Source: Bog-473 sp963828505
GTDB taxonomy: Bacteria; Actinomycetota; Acidimicrobiia; Acidimicrobiales; RAAP-2
DNA length: 64,000 nt
NCBI GenBank assembly: GCA_963828505.1
Contig: CAWHFM010000009.1
Coordinates: 508,071 to 572,070 of the forward strand
Reading direction: 5' to 3'
The notes beneath the pieces were generated by a model. That model saw nothing but the letters and a program-made list of their open reading frames with translations, was not told the DNA's origin and ran no database searches. A program made the position numbers and the translations under genes. Below, in pieces: positions 34,357 through 42,573 of this stretch (position 1 is its first letter; the number at the start of each line of letters is the position of its first letter).

Positions 34357-35885
34357 GCGACGACCAGCCGACCAGCCTCCTCGACATCGCAAGGCGTCGG
34401 GCCTCACGCGGCCCGTCCACACCGATGCTGTTCACGCCGACGGTCGGCGACTTCCGAGCCGCTACCTACGGCGACGTGCTTGCGGCGGTCGCTCGTCTGG
34501 CCGCCGTCCTCCGGGCCGCCGGCGTCCGTCGGGGGGACCGGGTGGGCTGCTATCTCTCGAATTCACCCAGCTGGGTGGTCGCTTCCTTGGCCGTGTGGCT
34601 CAACGGAGCGACGGTGGGGGCGGTGGGCACACTGGTGCCCGGTCCTGAGGCCACGGCCCTCTTTGCTCTGGCGGAGACCAAGATCGTCATCGCCGCCGAG
34701 GATGCCGCCGAACTCGGACCTGGGCCGAGAGTGATCACCGTCAATGACGCAGGTGTCGCGTCCGGTCCGGTCCACCCGATGGTGAAGGTCGCAGCTGAGC
34801 GACTTCCCGGGACTGAGGACCTCGCTGTGGTCATCTTTACCTCCGCCACCACGGGGTTCCCCAAGGGCATCACTCATACGCACGGTGACATCGTGGCCGC
34901 GGCCCGACGGGTCGCCGCCGGCTACGCCCGCAACAGCGAGTACCGGCCCACTCCAGCCCCGGCTCATTTGCCTCCGGGAGTGGTGTTCAACCCCTTCGGT
35001 CACATGGCCGGCTACAGCCGCCTGGCCTTTCGCATGTGGATCGGTCGGCCCACGGTCCTTGTCCCTCGATTCACTGTGGCCACAGCCAAGGCGCTCCTCG
35101 AGCGCTTCCCAATGGACACGCTCCAGCTCACACCGACCATGATCAACATGCTGGCTGACAGCGACGTGTCGCTCGACCTGGGTGCGGTGAAATACGTGAC
35201 TTCGGGGACAGCACCACTCTCGGTCGACACGAGGGACCGCTTCGAGAAACGATTTGGCCTGCCCGTCATGCAGGCCTATGGCATGACCGAGGTTGGTGCC
35301 GTCGCACAGGAGCGCTACGAAGACGTCCTGGCCGGTCGTCGAGGCCCGGGATCGGTCGGGCGCGTGGCTGTCGGAGTCGAGGTCAAGATCCGCCACCTCG
35401 ACGACGATCGCCCGGCTGGAGAAGGTGAGATCCTGGTGCGCACCGACGAGGCTTCGGCCGAGTTCTTGGGCGGAGCCCCCGTGCCGGTCGACGCCGATGG
35501 TTGGTTCGCCACCGGCGACGTAGGTCGTCTCGACGACGGCATTCTCTACGTCACCGGCCGGGTGCAGGAGAAAATCATCGTTGGCGGCTTCAACGTCTAC
35601 CCCGCAGAGGTAGAAGACGCCGCCCGCCGGTCCGCTCTTGTTGAGGATGCCATAGTGGTCGGACTGGCCGACGACCGGCTGGGGGAGCGACCGGTAGCAG
35701 GGATCGTCTGGGCCGGCGAAGCGGACGAACCCAGACTGCTGAGCGAGCTGCGAGGCTGGCTCGCGCCCTACAAGGTGCCGCGGCAGACCTTCGCGATCGA
35801 CCGGGTGCCGCTGACGCCACGCGACAAGGTCGACCGGGTCCGGGCCGCCCAGCTGGCCGCGCACGCGCTCGGTGCCACAAGATGA
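34353..35885 (+). CDS. AMP-forming acyl-CoA synthetase
   Basis: A 510-residue ANL-superfamily adenylating enzyme. The P-loop-like VIFTSATTGFPKGITHTH is followed by QAYGMTEVGAVAQ (A5 motif), DGWFATGDVGRLDDG (A7) and the Lys-bearing C-terminal region RVPLTPRDKVDR. It activates a carboxylic acid to acyl-AMP then acyl-CoA, competing with or complementing the CoA-transferases. GTG 34353, overlapping the preceding stop, was chosen because the upstream extension is only 7 residues with no ribosome-binding site. An isolated C-terminal fragment of a similar enzyme remains at 4911-5078. Confidence 0.95.
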   Translation: MSDDQPTSLLDIARRRASRGPSTPMLFTPTVGDFRAATYGDVLAAVARLAAVLRAAGVRRGDRVGCYLSNSPSWVVASLAVWLNGATVGAVGTLVPGPEATALFALAETKIVIAAEDAAELGPGPRVITVNDAGVASGPVHPMVKVAAERLPGTEDLAVVIFTSATTGFPKGITHTHGDIVAAARRVAAGYARNSEYRPTPAPAHLPPGVVFNPFGHMAGYSRLAFRMWIGRPTVLVPRFTVATAKALLERFPMDTLQLTPTMINMLADSDVSLDLGAVKYVTSGTAPLSVDTRDRFEKRFGLPVMQAYGMTEVGAVAQERYEDVLAGRRGPGSVGRVAVGVEVKIRHLDDDRPAGEGEILVRTDEASAEFLGGAPVPVDADGWFATGDVGRLDDGILYVTGRVQEKIIVGGFNVYPAEVEDAARRSALVEDAIVVGLADDRLGERPVAGIVWAGEADEPRLLSELRGWLAPYKVPRQTFAIDRVPLTPRDKVDRVRAAQLAAHALGATR

Positions 35886-35910
35886 GCAGCAGAGCCGAGA
35901 GGGGCATCTA

Positions 35911-37140
35911 GTGGTGTGGCGACCTATGGAGGGCGTGAAGGTCCTCGAAGTTGCGCAGTTCACGTTCACCCCTTCGGCCGGTGCGGTGCTGGCCGACTGG
36001 GGTGCCGAGGTGGTGAAGGTCGAGCACGCGGAGCGCGGCGATGCTCAGCGGGGCCTCACGATCGGGTCGGGGGGCGCCGCGGCCGGTTCCTTCCAGCCCC
36101 TCATGGAGCACCCGAATCGGGGCAAGCGAAGCATTGGCCTGGCCCTTGAGGTGCCGACTGGTCGCGAGGTGCTCATGGAACTGGTCCGTAGTTCGGACGT
36201 GTTCCTCACCAACTTCCTCCCCGACGCCCGCGAGCGTCTCGGCATTGACGCCGAGGACATCAGAGCCGTCAATGCGAACATCATCTACGTGCGTGGCAGC
36301 GGGCATGGCCAGCGTGGCCCCGAGGCCGACCGACCCGGCTACGACGGCTCGACCTTTTGGTCGCGCATGGGATGTGCCTGGGGTGTCACCCCACCCGACA
36401 GCGGGCGTTTGCTCGGGCAGCCCTCAGGAGCATTCGGCGACTCAATGGCTGGGGCGATGATGGCGGGCGGGGTCGCTGCGGCCCTCTTCGCCCGCGAGCG
36501 GTCCGGCGAGGGGTCGATCATCGACGTATCGCTGATGGGCGTGGGCGCCTGGGCGATGGCTCTCTGGCTCGGTGCGGCCATGCTCTCGGGAGAATCGACC
36601 CCACCACTGCCGACCACGGCGCCGATGCACATCGCCGTTAACCCCACGATCGGGAGCTACAAGACGGCCGATGGACGTTTCATCACGCTCATGATGGTCC
36701 AACCCGGTCGCTACTTCGCAGACCTGTGCCGGCACGTCGGGCTCGAGCACCTGTCCGAAGATGAGCGTTTTCAGACCGCCGAGGACATCATGACCAATGC
36801 CGCCGAGATCGGTCGGCAGTTGACCGAGGCCTTCGCGCAACGAACGTTTGCCGAATGGGTTGACCAATTGCAGACCCTGGAAGGCCCATGGTCACCAGCC
36901 CAAGATCCGCTCGAGGTGGTGGCGGACCGGCAGATCGAGGCCAACGGCTGCATCCTCCCGGTGCTCGACGCAGAAGGCATCGAGCGCAAGCTCGTGGCGA
37001 ACCCGGTCCAATTCGACGAGCGTCCACCGGAACTCACCCGGGGTCCCCAGTTCGCCGAGCACACTGACGAAATCCTCCGTGAGTTGGGCAAGAGCGAGGA
37101 GCAGATCATCGGACTCAAGCTCGAGGGCGCTTGTACATGA
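35911..37140 (+). CDS. CaiB/BaiF (class III) CoA-transferase, single-domain
   Basis: A 409-residue CoA-transferase of normal single-domain length. PMEGVKVLEVAQFTFTPSAG and VLADWGAEVVKVEHAERGD form the first Rossmann-like half; IDVSLMGVGAWAMALW and NPTIGSYKTADGRFI follow. The C-terminus GPQFAEHTDEILRELGKSE is the family closing helix. GTG 35911 has a GAGAGGGG ribosome-binding site at 6 bp; the upstream in-frame ATG at 35872 overlaps the synthetase end and is less likely. Last gene of the 30965-37140 operon. Confidence 0.95.
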   Translation: MVWRPMEGVKVLEVAQFTFTPSAGAVLADWGAEVVKVEHAERGDAQRGLTIGSGGAAAGSFQPLMEHPNRGKRSIGLALEVPTGREVLMELVRSSDVFLTNFLPDARERLGIDAEDIRAVNANIIYVRGSGHGQRGPEADRPGYDGSTFWSRMGCAWGVTPPDSGRLLGQPSGAFGDSMAGAMMAGGVAAALFARERSGEGSIIDVSLMGVGAWAMALWLGAAMLSGESTPPLPTTAPMHIAVNPTIGSYKTADGRFITLMMVQPGRYFADLCRHVGLEHLSEDERFQTAEDIMTNAAEIGRQLTEAFAQRTFAEWVDQLQTLEGPWSPAQDPLEVVADRQIEANGCILPVLDAEGIERKLVANPVQFDERPPELTRGPQFAEHTDEILRELGKSEEQIIGLKLEGACT

Positions 37141-37163
37141 GCCGTCGCGTGAAAACGCCTCGT

Positions 37164-37886
37164 TCAGCGACTGCCTGATCGGACGGCCGTGCGTCGGCGG
37201 GGGAGCGATGGCGGTGGGTTGATTCCGTCCGCCAGGTCGTCAAAGACTTCGTCGGTAATTTTGGAGGGATCGACAGACGCGGGCCCGGCCAACCATCGCA
37301 TGACAGCCCGTCGGTGCATGATCAGCGTGGCGGTAGCCAGGACGGTACAGGCCTCGTCGGGCTTGGTGAGGCCACGTCGAGTGGCGATCGCCGTCGCCAC
37401 AGTGACGATGTCGTGTTGCTGCCGGTCGGACAGCACCCCTCGCAGGGTAGTCGACGAGGCGATGGCCCGCTCGTAGAGGACGAGGGCCTTGCGGATCTTG
37501 GTCAGGTCCTTGATCAGCATCCGGAGTGTGGCCCGGGCCGCCTCGAAGTCGCTCAGCTCCGATGGTTGTTCCAGGAAGTGTTTGGTGAACGATTGGAACC
37601 AGCCGTACTCGCCTACGAAGAGTACGGACTCCTTTGTAGGAAAGTACCTGAAGAAGGTGCGGTGCGAGACACCGGCTAGATCGGCGATCTCGTCGGTCGT
37701 CGTTGCGTCGTAGCCATGCTGAGCGAACAGGTTCAGGGCAGCTTGCTGCAGCGCGCGCTCGATCCGAAGCTTGTGTGCCCGGCGCCTCGATGGCGGTCCT
37801 TCCGCTGCGGGTTCGTCTGCCACGGTGCGAGGCTGCTCCAGATCGTCCGTCCAAGGGTGTGACACGACCATAGCGACTGGCCCCAC
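37164..37886 (-). CDS. TetR-family transcriptional regulator, likely regulator of the whole cluster
   Basis: A 240-residue TetR-type protein. After a 35-residue basic N-terminal extension, residues about 40-88 form the DNA-binding domain: IERALQQAALNLFAQHGYDA, TTDEIADLAGVSHRTFFRYF, PTKESVLF. The remainder is a variable ligand-binding domain. It is the only transcription regulator recognised in the window. The perfect palindrome TGACAGTGCACTGTCA (37919-37934) lies 33 bp upstream of its start, between it and a divergent MmgE/PrpD gene. It probably represses itself and the cluster until a pathway intermediate, perhaps a CoA ester, is bound. The start could be GTG 37886 or ATG 37871. Confidence 0.9.
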   Translation of the reverse strand: MGPVAMVVSHPWTDDLEQPRTVADEPAAEGPPSRRRAHKLRIERALQQAALNLFAQHGYDATTTDEIADLAGVSHRTFFRYFPTKESVLFVGEYGWFQSFTKHFLEQPSELSDFEAARATLRMLIKDLTKIRKALVLYERAIASSTTLRGVLSDRQQHDIVTVATAIATRRGLTKPDEACTVLATATLIMHRRAVMRWLAGPASVDPSKITDEVFDDLADGINPPPSLPRRRTAVRSGSR

Positions 37887-37890
37887 TGCC

Positions 37891-37919
37891 TTGACACCCC
37901 GCCGTCATCTACCTAAGGT
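37891..37919 (+). promoter_or_regulatory. promoter of the MmgE/PrpD operon
   Basis: TTGACA (37891-37896) and TAAGGT (37914-37919) are separated by 17 bp, a good match to a housekeeping promoter. Transcription would start near 37926, inside the operator 37919-37934, so a bound TetR protein would block it. A sigma-factor preference cannot be verified from sequence. Confidence 0.65.
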
Positions 37920-37934
37920 GACAGTGCACTGTCA
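37919..37934. promoter_or_regulatory. TetR-type operator, site 9 (perfect palindrome)
   Basis: TGACAGTGCACTGTCA is identical to its own reverse complement over 16 bp, the best copy of the motif in the window, and lies beside the TetR gene. This is the expected place for the regulator's own operator and sets the consensus TGACAGTNNACTGTCA. Confidence 0.9.
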
Positions 37935-37999
37935 TCTTGTGACGCCAGGGCAGGTAGTCGGCGCATCGCGCCGATGCAGAAAGGGACACGGGCAACAGC

Positions 38000-39391
38000 G
38001 TGGACGGGAGTGCCGACACCATCACAGATGGCCGGAGGGTCACCCAAGAGCTGGCCGAGTGGGTCGCCGACCTGAACTCTGACGCCGTCCCCGACGAGGT
38101 GCTGGAAGACGCTGCCCGGTCCTTTGTCGACTTCCTGGGCGAGTGCCTCTTCGTGGGGGCGACCAAGCCCTGGGGTCAGTCCATCGCCTCCTTCTGTGCG
38201 CACGACGGCGGAGGACAACCGGAGGCGACCATCATCGCGACCGGGGAGCGGACCCTCGCCTCCCGGGCTGCTCTGGCCAATGGCACCATGGCCCTGGGCT
38301 TCGAGTTCGCCGACTTCGGCTCGGGCAGCCGCCCGTACCCCTTTGCGGTCACCGCCCCGCTCGCATTGGCCGAGTCTCGCCATCGCAGCGGCGCGGATCT
38401 GGCCCTGGCCATCGTCATCGGCTACGAGGTCATGGGCCGGGTATTCGATGCCACCTTCACCAGGGGTTCACCCATTCCCTTCTACGTCCCATCGGTCTAC
38501 GGCACGATCGCCGGGACGGCCGGCTCTGCCCGGCTGCTCGGACTGTCGGGCCTTCAGACGAACCGAGCCCTCGGGCTCGGCTGCGCGTTCACCGGCGGCA
38601 CGTTTCAGGGTCACGAGGAAGGCACCTGGCAACGCTCACTCAATGGGGGCATGGCGGGTGAGCGCGCCGTCACCGCGGCGCTGTTGGCCCAATCGGGATT
38701 CCAAGCCACCGAGCTCGGACTCGAAGGCACCCAGGGCTTCGCTCAGATGTTCACCGGGGGACACCTCGATGCCGCCGCCTTGTTCGATGGCCTCGGGGAT
38801 TCGTGGCACATCACCAACCGATGGATCAAGCGCTACCCGATGAACACGACGCTCCACGCTCCGGTTGAGGCGTTGCTCCAGCTCATGCGGGAGAACGATC
38901 TCCACTACGGAGACATCGTCGAGATCGACGCCGCCTGGCAGCGGGTGGAGCCCTTCCTAGCCAAACGCCAGGTGTCGACCGTCGTGAGCGCACAAGCAAG
39001 CCTGCCCTTTGCCCTCGCCGTGGCGGCAGTCCGGGAACGAGTGGGTGTCGATGAATTCACCGAGGAGACCGTCGCCGATCCGGTCATTCAGGACGTCATT
39101 ACACGCACTGTCGTCCATCAGGACGAGGAGCTCTACCGGAAGGCCGTGGGCTCCATGCCGGGCCGTGTGACCGTACGGACGAGAGACGGGCGCGCACTGA
39201 CCGCCGAGGTGCTCTATCCCAAGGGCAACCCAAACAACCCGATGACGGAGGACGAGTTCAAGGCCAAGTTCGTGGATATGGCCGAGCGGGTCCTCGGTTA
39301 CGAGCAGGCCGACGAGCTGTACCGACGAGGTCGGGGGCTCCGCTCTGTTGCTGACGTTGCCCACCTTGCGACCCTGTTCAGCCCGAAGTGA
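38000..39391 (+). CDS. MmgE/PrpD-family protein
   Basis: A 463-residue MmgE/PrpD-family protein starting with GTG: VTQELAEWVADLNSDAVPDE, DAARSFVDFLGECLFVGA, ANGTMALGFEFADFGSG (where family dehydratases have NG..AH..D.DD; here the His is replaced), IVIGYEVMGRVF and CAFTGGTFQGHEEGTWQRSLN. Family members include 2-methylcitrate dehydratase, cis-aconitate decarboxylase and iminodisuccinate epimerase. First gene of the 38000-47962 run and directly followed by an aconitase-like pair, with a second PrpD gene after those. A di- or tricarboxylate dehydratase or epimerase role is likely. Confidence 0.9.
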   Translation: MDGSADTITDGRRVTQELAEWVADLNSDAVPDEVLEDAARSFVDFLGECLFVGATKPWGQSIASFCAHDGGGQPEATIIATGERTLASRAALANGTMALGFEFADFGSGSRPYPFAVTAPLALAESRHRSGADLALAIVIGYEVMGRVFDATFTRGSPIPFYVPSVYGTIAGTAGSARLLGLSGLQTNRALGLGCAFTGGTFQGHEEGTWQRSLNGGMAGERAVTAALLAQSGFQATELGLEGTQGFAQMFTGGHLDAAALFDGLGDSWHITNRWIKRYPMNTTLHAPVEALLQLMRENDLHYGDIVEIDAAWQRVEPFLAKRQVSTVVSAQASLPFALAVAAVRERVGVDEFTEETVADPVIQDVITRTVVHQDEELYRKAVGSMPGRVTVRTRDGRALTAEVLYPKGNPNNPMTEDEFKAKFVDMAERVLGYEQADELYRRGRGLRSVADVAHLATLFSPK

Positions 39392-39416
39392 CCCGACCGA
39401 CGAAGAGGCTGATCCG

Positions 39417-40652
39417 ATGCCGATGAACGCGATCGAAAAGATATTGGCTCGCCACTCCGACCAGAGCGTGGTCGGCCCCGGCGACGTCGTCATGGTCGAG
39501 GTCGACGTCACGGTGCAGTTCGATCACGCCCGGCCCGACGTTCTCAAGATTGCCAATCCTGAGAAGCTCGTCATGGTGCACGACCACGTGGTGCCGGCAC
39601 CGACCGTGCAGGCGGCCAACAATGCCAAGCGCTTGCGGGAGTTCGTCGATCGCTTCGGCATTGCGAATTACTTCCCGGTGGGCAAACACGGAATCTCCCA
39701 CGTGCTCGTGGCCGAACACGGCTTCGCTCTGCCCGGTCAGATTCTGGTCAACGCTGACTCCCATACCTGTTCTTCCGGAGCGATGAACTGCTTGGCTCGG
39801 GGGATGGGTGGCCCGGAGATGCTGTACATCTTGTGCAAGGGGCAGACCTGGTACTTGCTCGGACCGACCACCAAAGTGCTGCTCGAGGGAGCCCTACCGG
39901 AGCGGGTCTACCCGCGCGACATCATCCACTTCATCCCCGGGACCTACGGCGACTTCGCTGGCCGCAACCTCGAGTGGTATGGCGATGGACTCTCCACCAT
40001 CGGCATGGACGGCCGCCTGACCATGGCCACCATCTCGGCCGAGCTGTCGGCCGAGTTCTCCCTCTTCCCTTACGACGACGTGCTGGCCGACTATCTGCAA
40101 GGCCGGGCTCGCTGGCCCTTTGAGCCGGCTTTCCCCGATGACGATGCCGAGTACGAGCAGACGATCACCATCGACCTGTCTACCCTCGAACCACAGGTCG
40201 TCCTGCCGGACCGGGTGGCCTGGAATACCAAAGGGGCGGGGGAGGTGGCCGCCGAGCGGATAAAGGTCGATCAGGCCTTCATCGGCTCGTGCGCCAACGG
40301 CCGCATCAGCGACTTCGCCGTCGCGGCCGAGATTCTGGACGGCAAGACGATCGCACCAGGGACGCGGATGATCGTCACCCCGGGCAGTCAGGACATCTTG
40401 AAAGAGGCCATCCGCCTTGGGTACGTCGAGACGTTGATGGACGCCGGTGCGGTCGTTACCAGCTCCACCTGCGGGGCCTGTTTCGGCGGGCACATGGGGC
40501 TCCTGGCCGACGGCGAAGTGTGCATTACCGCGTCGACCCGCAATTTCAAGGGGAGGATGGGAAGTCCTGAGGCCAGTGTGTATATGGGCTCGCCCGCCAC
40601 TGTCGCCGCGTCGGCGCTCTCCGGCTACATCGCCGATCCTCGGGATCTCTGA
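39417..40652 (+). CDS. aconitase-family dehydratase, large subunit (LeuC-like)
   Basis: A 411-residue large subunit of the LeuC/HacA/DmdA type. The three [4Fe-4S] cysteines are visible: Cys118 in NADSHTCSSGA, Cys352 and Cys355 in STCGACFGGHMG; GSCANGR (Cys292) is the usual substrate/cluster neighbour. TASTRNFKGRMG is the conserved C-terminal loop. ATG 39417 was chosen for its AGAGG site and family-like N-terminus. It dehydrates/hydrates 2-hydroxy acids through the Fe-S cluster. Sandwiched between PrpD genes, not next to leucine genes, it more likely acts on a pathway acid (for example a 2,3-dialkylmalate-type compound) than on isopropylmalate. Confidence 0.95.
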   Translation: MPMNAIEKILARHSDQSVVGPGDVVMVEVDVTVQFDHARPDVLKIANPEKLVMVHDHVVPAPTVQAANNAKRLREFVDRFGIANYFPVGKHGISHVLVAEHGFALPGQILVNADSHTCSSGAMNCLARGMGGPEMLYILCKGQTWYLLGPTTKVLLEGALPERVYPRDIIHFIPGTYGDFAGRNLEWYGDGLSTIGMDGRLTMATISAELSAEFSLFPYDDVLADYLQGRARWPFEPAFPDDDAEYEQTITIDLSTLEPQVVLPDRVAWNTKGAGEVAAERIKVDQAFIGSCANGRISDFAVAAEILDGKTIAPGTRMIVTPGSQDILKEAIRLGYVETLMDAGAVVTSSTCGACFGGHMGLLADGEVCITASTRNFKGRMGSPEASVYMGSPATVAASALSGYIADPRDL

Positions 40653-40663
40653 GGGTAGCTGTC

Positions 40664-41167
40664 ATGGCAAGCACCTTCCGCGGCAAGGTTTGGAAGTTCG
40701 GACACGACATCAATACCGACCTGGTCATCCCCAACTTCGCCGTCCTCATGTCGGTGGAGGAGCAGCTGCAGCACTGCTTCAGCGCCAACCGCCCAGGGTG
40801 GGTCGACGAGGTGGGGAGCGGCGACGTCCTCGTCGTCGGCCGAAACTTCGGGGTGGGATCGGCCCGCAACATCGGGGCGGTCTTCAAGGGACTCGGGATC
40901 GCCGGAATCGTGGCGGAGTCATTCAACGGACTCGGCCTGCGCAACTGCATCAACGTTGGCATGCCGTCACTTCCCTGTGAGGGTGCACTCGACCTGTTCG
41001 AAGAGGGTGACCTGGCCGAGGTCGACTGGACGACCGGGTCGGTCCGCAATGCCACTACGGACGCAACCCTCGAGGGCAGCCCCATTCCGCCTCAGTTGCA
41101 GCGCCTGGTAGCCGCGGGCGGGGTCGAAGACGTGCTTCGGGCCGAGGGCTACCTGGCCCCCCGGTAG
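40664..41167 (+). CDS. aconitase-family dehydratase, small subunit (LeuD-like)
   Basis: A 167-residue swivelling-domain subunit: GKVWKFGHDINTDLVIP, DVLVVGRNFGVGSARN (the GxxxGxGSxR signature of LeuD/aconitase domain 4), IVAESFNGLGLRNCINVG. It completes the active site of the large subunit encoded 11 bp upstream, as in heterodimeric isopropylmalate, homoaconitate or 2,3-dimethylmalate dehydratases. It ends 13 bp before the second MmgE/PrpD gene. Confidence 0.95.
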   Translation: MASTFRGKVWKFGHDINTDLVIPNFAVLMSVEEQLQHCFSANRPGWVDEVGSGDVLVVGRNFGVGSARNIGAVFKGLGIAGIVAESFNGLGLRNCINVGMPSLPCEGALDLFEEGDLAEVDWTTGSVRNATTDATLEGSPIPPQLQRLVAAGGVEDVLRAEGYLAPR

Positions 41168-41180
41168 AAGGAATCGATCG

Positions 41181-42569
41181 ATGACACACCGCGTACGGTC
41201 GGTCACCGAGCAGGTGGCCCGTTGGATTGTCGAGGTGGAGGCCGAAGAGGTTCCCCCTTCGGCCGTCGATCGGGTCCGTCAGCTCGTCCTTGACTCGATC
41301 GGCAACCAGTTCGCCGGCATGGCGGCACCAACCGGCGCTCGGCTCATTCGCTGGGTGGAGGCTCAGGGGGGCACGCCCATCTGCAGCGTCACGGCACAGG
41401 CCTTTCGCACTACGCCGGCATTGGCCACATTGGTCAATGCTGCTGCCTCCCATGCGCTCGAGAACGACGATATCGCCACCTTCTCCAGCCACCCCAACAG
41501 CCCACTCACCGCGGCGGCCGTGGCCCTGGGCCAGCAATTGGGTTCGAATGGCCGGGACGTGGTCGCGGCCTGGGCCATCGGGTGGGAGATCACGGCGCAA
41601 ACGATGAAGGTGTGCCTCGGGCCCAGGGGCAACGAGTTGATCAATCGAGGCTGGTTCAATCAAGGCTTCCAAGAGACCCTCGGCGTGGCCGCCTTGGCGG
41701 CGCGTCTCTTGCGTCTCGACATCGAGCAGACGCGGGCTGCCCTCGGCCATGCCGCTTCGGCTATGGCCGGGATGATGAAGAACCGGGGCACCGATACCAA
41801 GGGCTTCACGGCAGGAAACGCCGCCATGCACGGCGTGATGGCCGGCGAGCTGGCCCAGCTCGGGTTCACAGCAGATCCCAACATCCTCGACGGTGACCTC
41901 GGCGTGGCCCGGCTCCTCGGGCTGGAGCATGGCGATCCGGAGCGGGTGCTCGATGGGCTGGGCACCTGGGACCTGGCCACCCGAGGTTCGACGATCCGGC
42001 TTCATGCCTGCTGCGGCGCTGCTCACTGGAGCATGGACGCCATGCAACACATCGTGCGGAACAACCGGGTGAAGGCTGAGGACATCGAAACGATCGAGGT
42101 CGAGATCCCATCTTTCCTGACCGACATGGTGCCCATCCACCAGCCCGCAAGCGGGCTCCAGGCCAAGTACAGCCTCGAGTACGACGTGGCCGTCATCGCC
42201 ATCGACGGTCGGGCCGGCATCCATCAATACACCAACGAAGCCGTCGAGCGACCTGAAGCCCAGCGACTCATGGAGCGGGTGAGGACGATCCCGACGGATG
42301 GGCCGATCCAGAGCCGGGTGGTGGTGACGCTGAACGACGGGAGCCGCTACGACGAGACGGTGAACCGGTCGCACGGCAATCCGGCTGACCCGCTGAGCGA
42401 GGAGGAGCGACTCGGCAAGTTCGAAGAGTGCGCTGGCACGTTGGCCGGCGACGCTCAACGCAAGAAGCTTATGGAGCTGACCGCTCGCCTCGACGAACTC
42501 GCCGATGTGGGCGAGCTGGCAGCCGCGCTCGCGGCTCCGAACGTGAATGAGTCAGACCGGGAGGAATGA
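41181..42569 (+). CDS. MmgE/PrpD-family protein
   Basis: A 462-residue MmgE/PrpD protein: VTEQVARWIVEVEAEEVPPS, LVLDSIGNQFAG, NAAASHALENDDI (the family AH..D.DD loop, here with SHALENDD), AWAIGWEITAQTMK, GWFNQGFQETLGVAALAARL and LHACCGAAHWSMDAM. In this copy the His and Asp of the loop are better preserved than in the paralogue at 38000, so this is the better candidate for the catalytic dehydratase. It overlaps the next gene region closely (that start is 5 bp downstream of this stop). Confidence 0.9.
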   Translation: MTHRVRSVTEQVARWIVEVEAEEVPPSAVDRVRQLVLDSIGNQFAGMAAPTGARLIRWVEAQGGTPICSVTAQAFRTTPALATLVNAAASHALENDDIATFSSHPNSPLTAAAVALGQQLGSNGRDVVAAWAIGWEITAQTMKVCLGPRGNELINRGWFNQGFQETLGVAALAARLLRLDIEQTRAALGHAASAMAGMMKNRGTDTKGFTAGNAAMHGVMAGELAQLGFTADPNILDGDLGVARLLGLEHGDPERVLDGLGTWDLATRGSTIRLHACCGAAHWSMDAMQHIVRNNRVKAEDIETIEVEIPSFLTDMVPIHQPASGLQAKYSLEYDVAVIAIDGRAGIHQYTNEAVERPEAQRLMERVRTIPTDGPIQSRVVVTLNDGSRYDETVNRSHGNPADPLSEEERLGKFEECAGTLAGDAQRKKLMELTARLDELADVGELAAALAAPNVNESDREE

Positions 42570-42573
42570 CAGC

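Noticed and set aside
39417..41167. Leucine biosynthesis leuCD
   Set aside because: The gene pair is LeuCD-like, but it sits between MmgE/PrpD genes under the catabolic operator with no leuA or leuB nearby, so the biosynthetic assignment was not used.
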